From Propionibacteriaceae bacterium (GTDB taxonomy: Bacteria > Actinomycetota > Actinomycetes > Propionibacteriales > Propionibacteriaceae): a stretch of DNA of 5,704 nt. Shown here in pieces: positions 5,562 through 5,704 of this stretch. Positions within the stretch are counted from its first letter, which is position 1. The number at the start of each line of letters is the position of its first letter. The stretch lies in the NCBI GenBank assembly GCA_031260385.1, contig JAIRKB010000004.1, forward strand, positions 1 through 5,704. Reading direction: 5' to 3'. The position numbers and the translations under genes are program-made. The notes below the pieces were generated by a model. It did not search any database. It saw only the letters and a program-made list of their open reading frames with translations, and was not told where the DNA came from.

Positions 5562-5621
5562 AGGACGACCGCGGGTGAGGGTCACCCCCCCCCGACCCCC
5601 CTTCCAACCCGCGGTCGTCCT
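5562..5621. terminator. Strong hairpin with perfect 15-bp stem, likely bidirectional terminator
   Basis: AGGACGACCGCGGGT (5562-5576) is the exact reverse complement of ACCCGCGGTCGTCCT (5607-5621). The 30-nt loop contains an inner 5-bp stem, GGGTC (5579-5583) with GACCC (5594-5598), capped by A plus a run of nine C. Rightward transcripts would meet only TTCC after the stem, so it lacks a proper U-tract, as is common in high-GC actinobacteria. It could end the short rightward unit or a leftward gene beyond the window. Confidence 0.6.
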
Positions 5622-5650
5622 TCCAGGTTCACAAACCAAGACGGGCCCGA

Positions 5651-5704
5651 CCCCCTCCCTCTACCAACCCCTCCCCAGCCCCCGCTAACCCCTCCCCAGA
5701 CCCC
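5651..5704 (-). other. G-rich minus strand with G-quadruplex motif
   Basis: The plus strand is almost pure pyrimidine. On the minus strand six G-tracts of four or five lie at 5701-5704, 5694-5697, 5689-5692, 5679-5683, 5673-5676 and 5668-5671. The intervening loops are 3, 1, 5, 2 and 1 nt, which fits the G4 consensus amply. The core AACCCCTCCCCAG occurs twice with a 21-bp period (5666-5678 and 5687-5699). The window ends within the tract, so its full length is unknown. Confidence 0.7.

Larger units (their letters stand above)
5109..5704. other. Long region without a confident gene
   Basis: These 596 bases hold the promoter region of the minus-strand operon (about 5109-5200), with several inverted repeats. 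Next come a possible rightward promoter and two overlapping short reading frames (5251-5494), two hairpins (5540-5557, 5562-5621), and a C-rich end (5651-5704). I looked for tRNA, tmRNA, RNase P RNA and SRP RNA signatures by eye and saw none. Confidence 0.6.

Overview
The window looks like a chromosomal segment of a fairly high-GC Gram-positive bacterium, most likely an actinomycete (Actinomycetota). This rests on GC-rich codon use in most genes, strong GGAGG-type ribosome sites, a small membrane protein with a long Pro/Ala/Gln/Tyr tail, and hairpins without clear U-tracts. Genus cannot be fixed from the sequence; an anaerobic or host-associated actinobacterium is a guess.

Layout. Positions 1-90 hold the last 29 codons of ychF, an Obg-related ATPase, which does not pass the 200-nt ORF threshold. 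At 153-815 (+) is a four-helix membrane protein with a repeated proline-rich tail. After a 263-nt gap comes an AAA-type ATPase of the DUF4143 family (1079-2359, +). It has its own well-formed promoter (extended -10 TGATATAAT) and a 2 x 23-bp direct repeat just upstream. Its base composition is visibly lower in GC than its neighbours, so it looks acquired.

The right half is a two-gene operon on the minus strand. A lipoyl-less 2-oxoacid-dehydrogenase-E2/CAT-fold protein (4227-5108) comes first, followed 15 nt later by an ANL-superfamily acyl-CoA synthetase (2490-4211). The ATPase and the synthetase converge on an intergenic region with tandem hairpins (about 2414-2469). The E2-like protein has Glu in place of the catalytic His of the HxxxDG motif, and the synthetase has a variant phosphate-binding loop. 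The pair suggests acyl activation followed by acyl transfer or binding, with no known pathway assigned.

The last 600 bases (5109-5704) contain no confident gene. They hold the divergent promoter region with inverted repeats, a possible short rightward transcription unit with a 16-codon leader ORF overlapping a 45-codon ORF by ATGA, a 7-bp hairpin, a perfect 15-bp-stem hairpin with a C-rich loop, and a C-rich tract whose minus strand is a textbook G-quadruplex motif.

The strongest candidates for something undescribed are the E2-like/acyl-CoA synthetase pair with its altered catalytic motif, and the repeat-controlled DUF4143 ATPase. No phage, CRISPR, rRNA or tRNA gene was seen.
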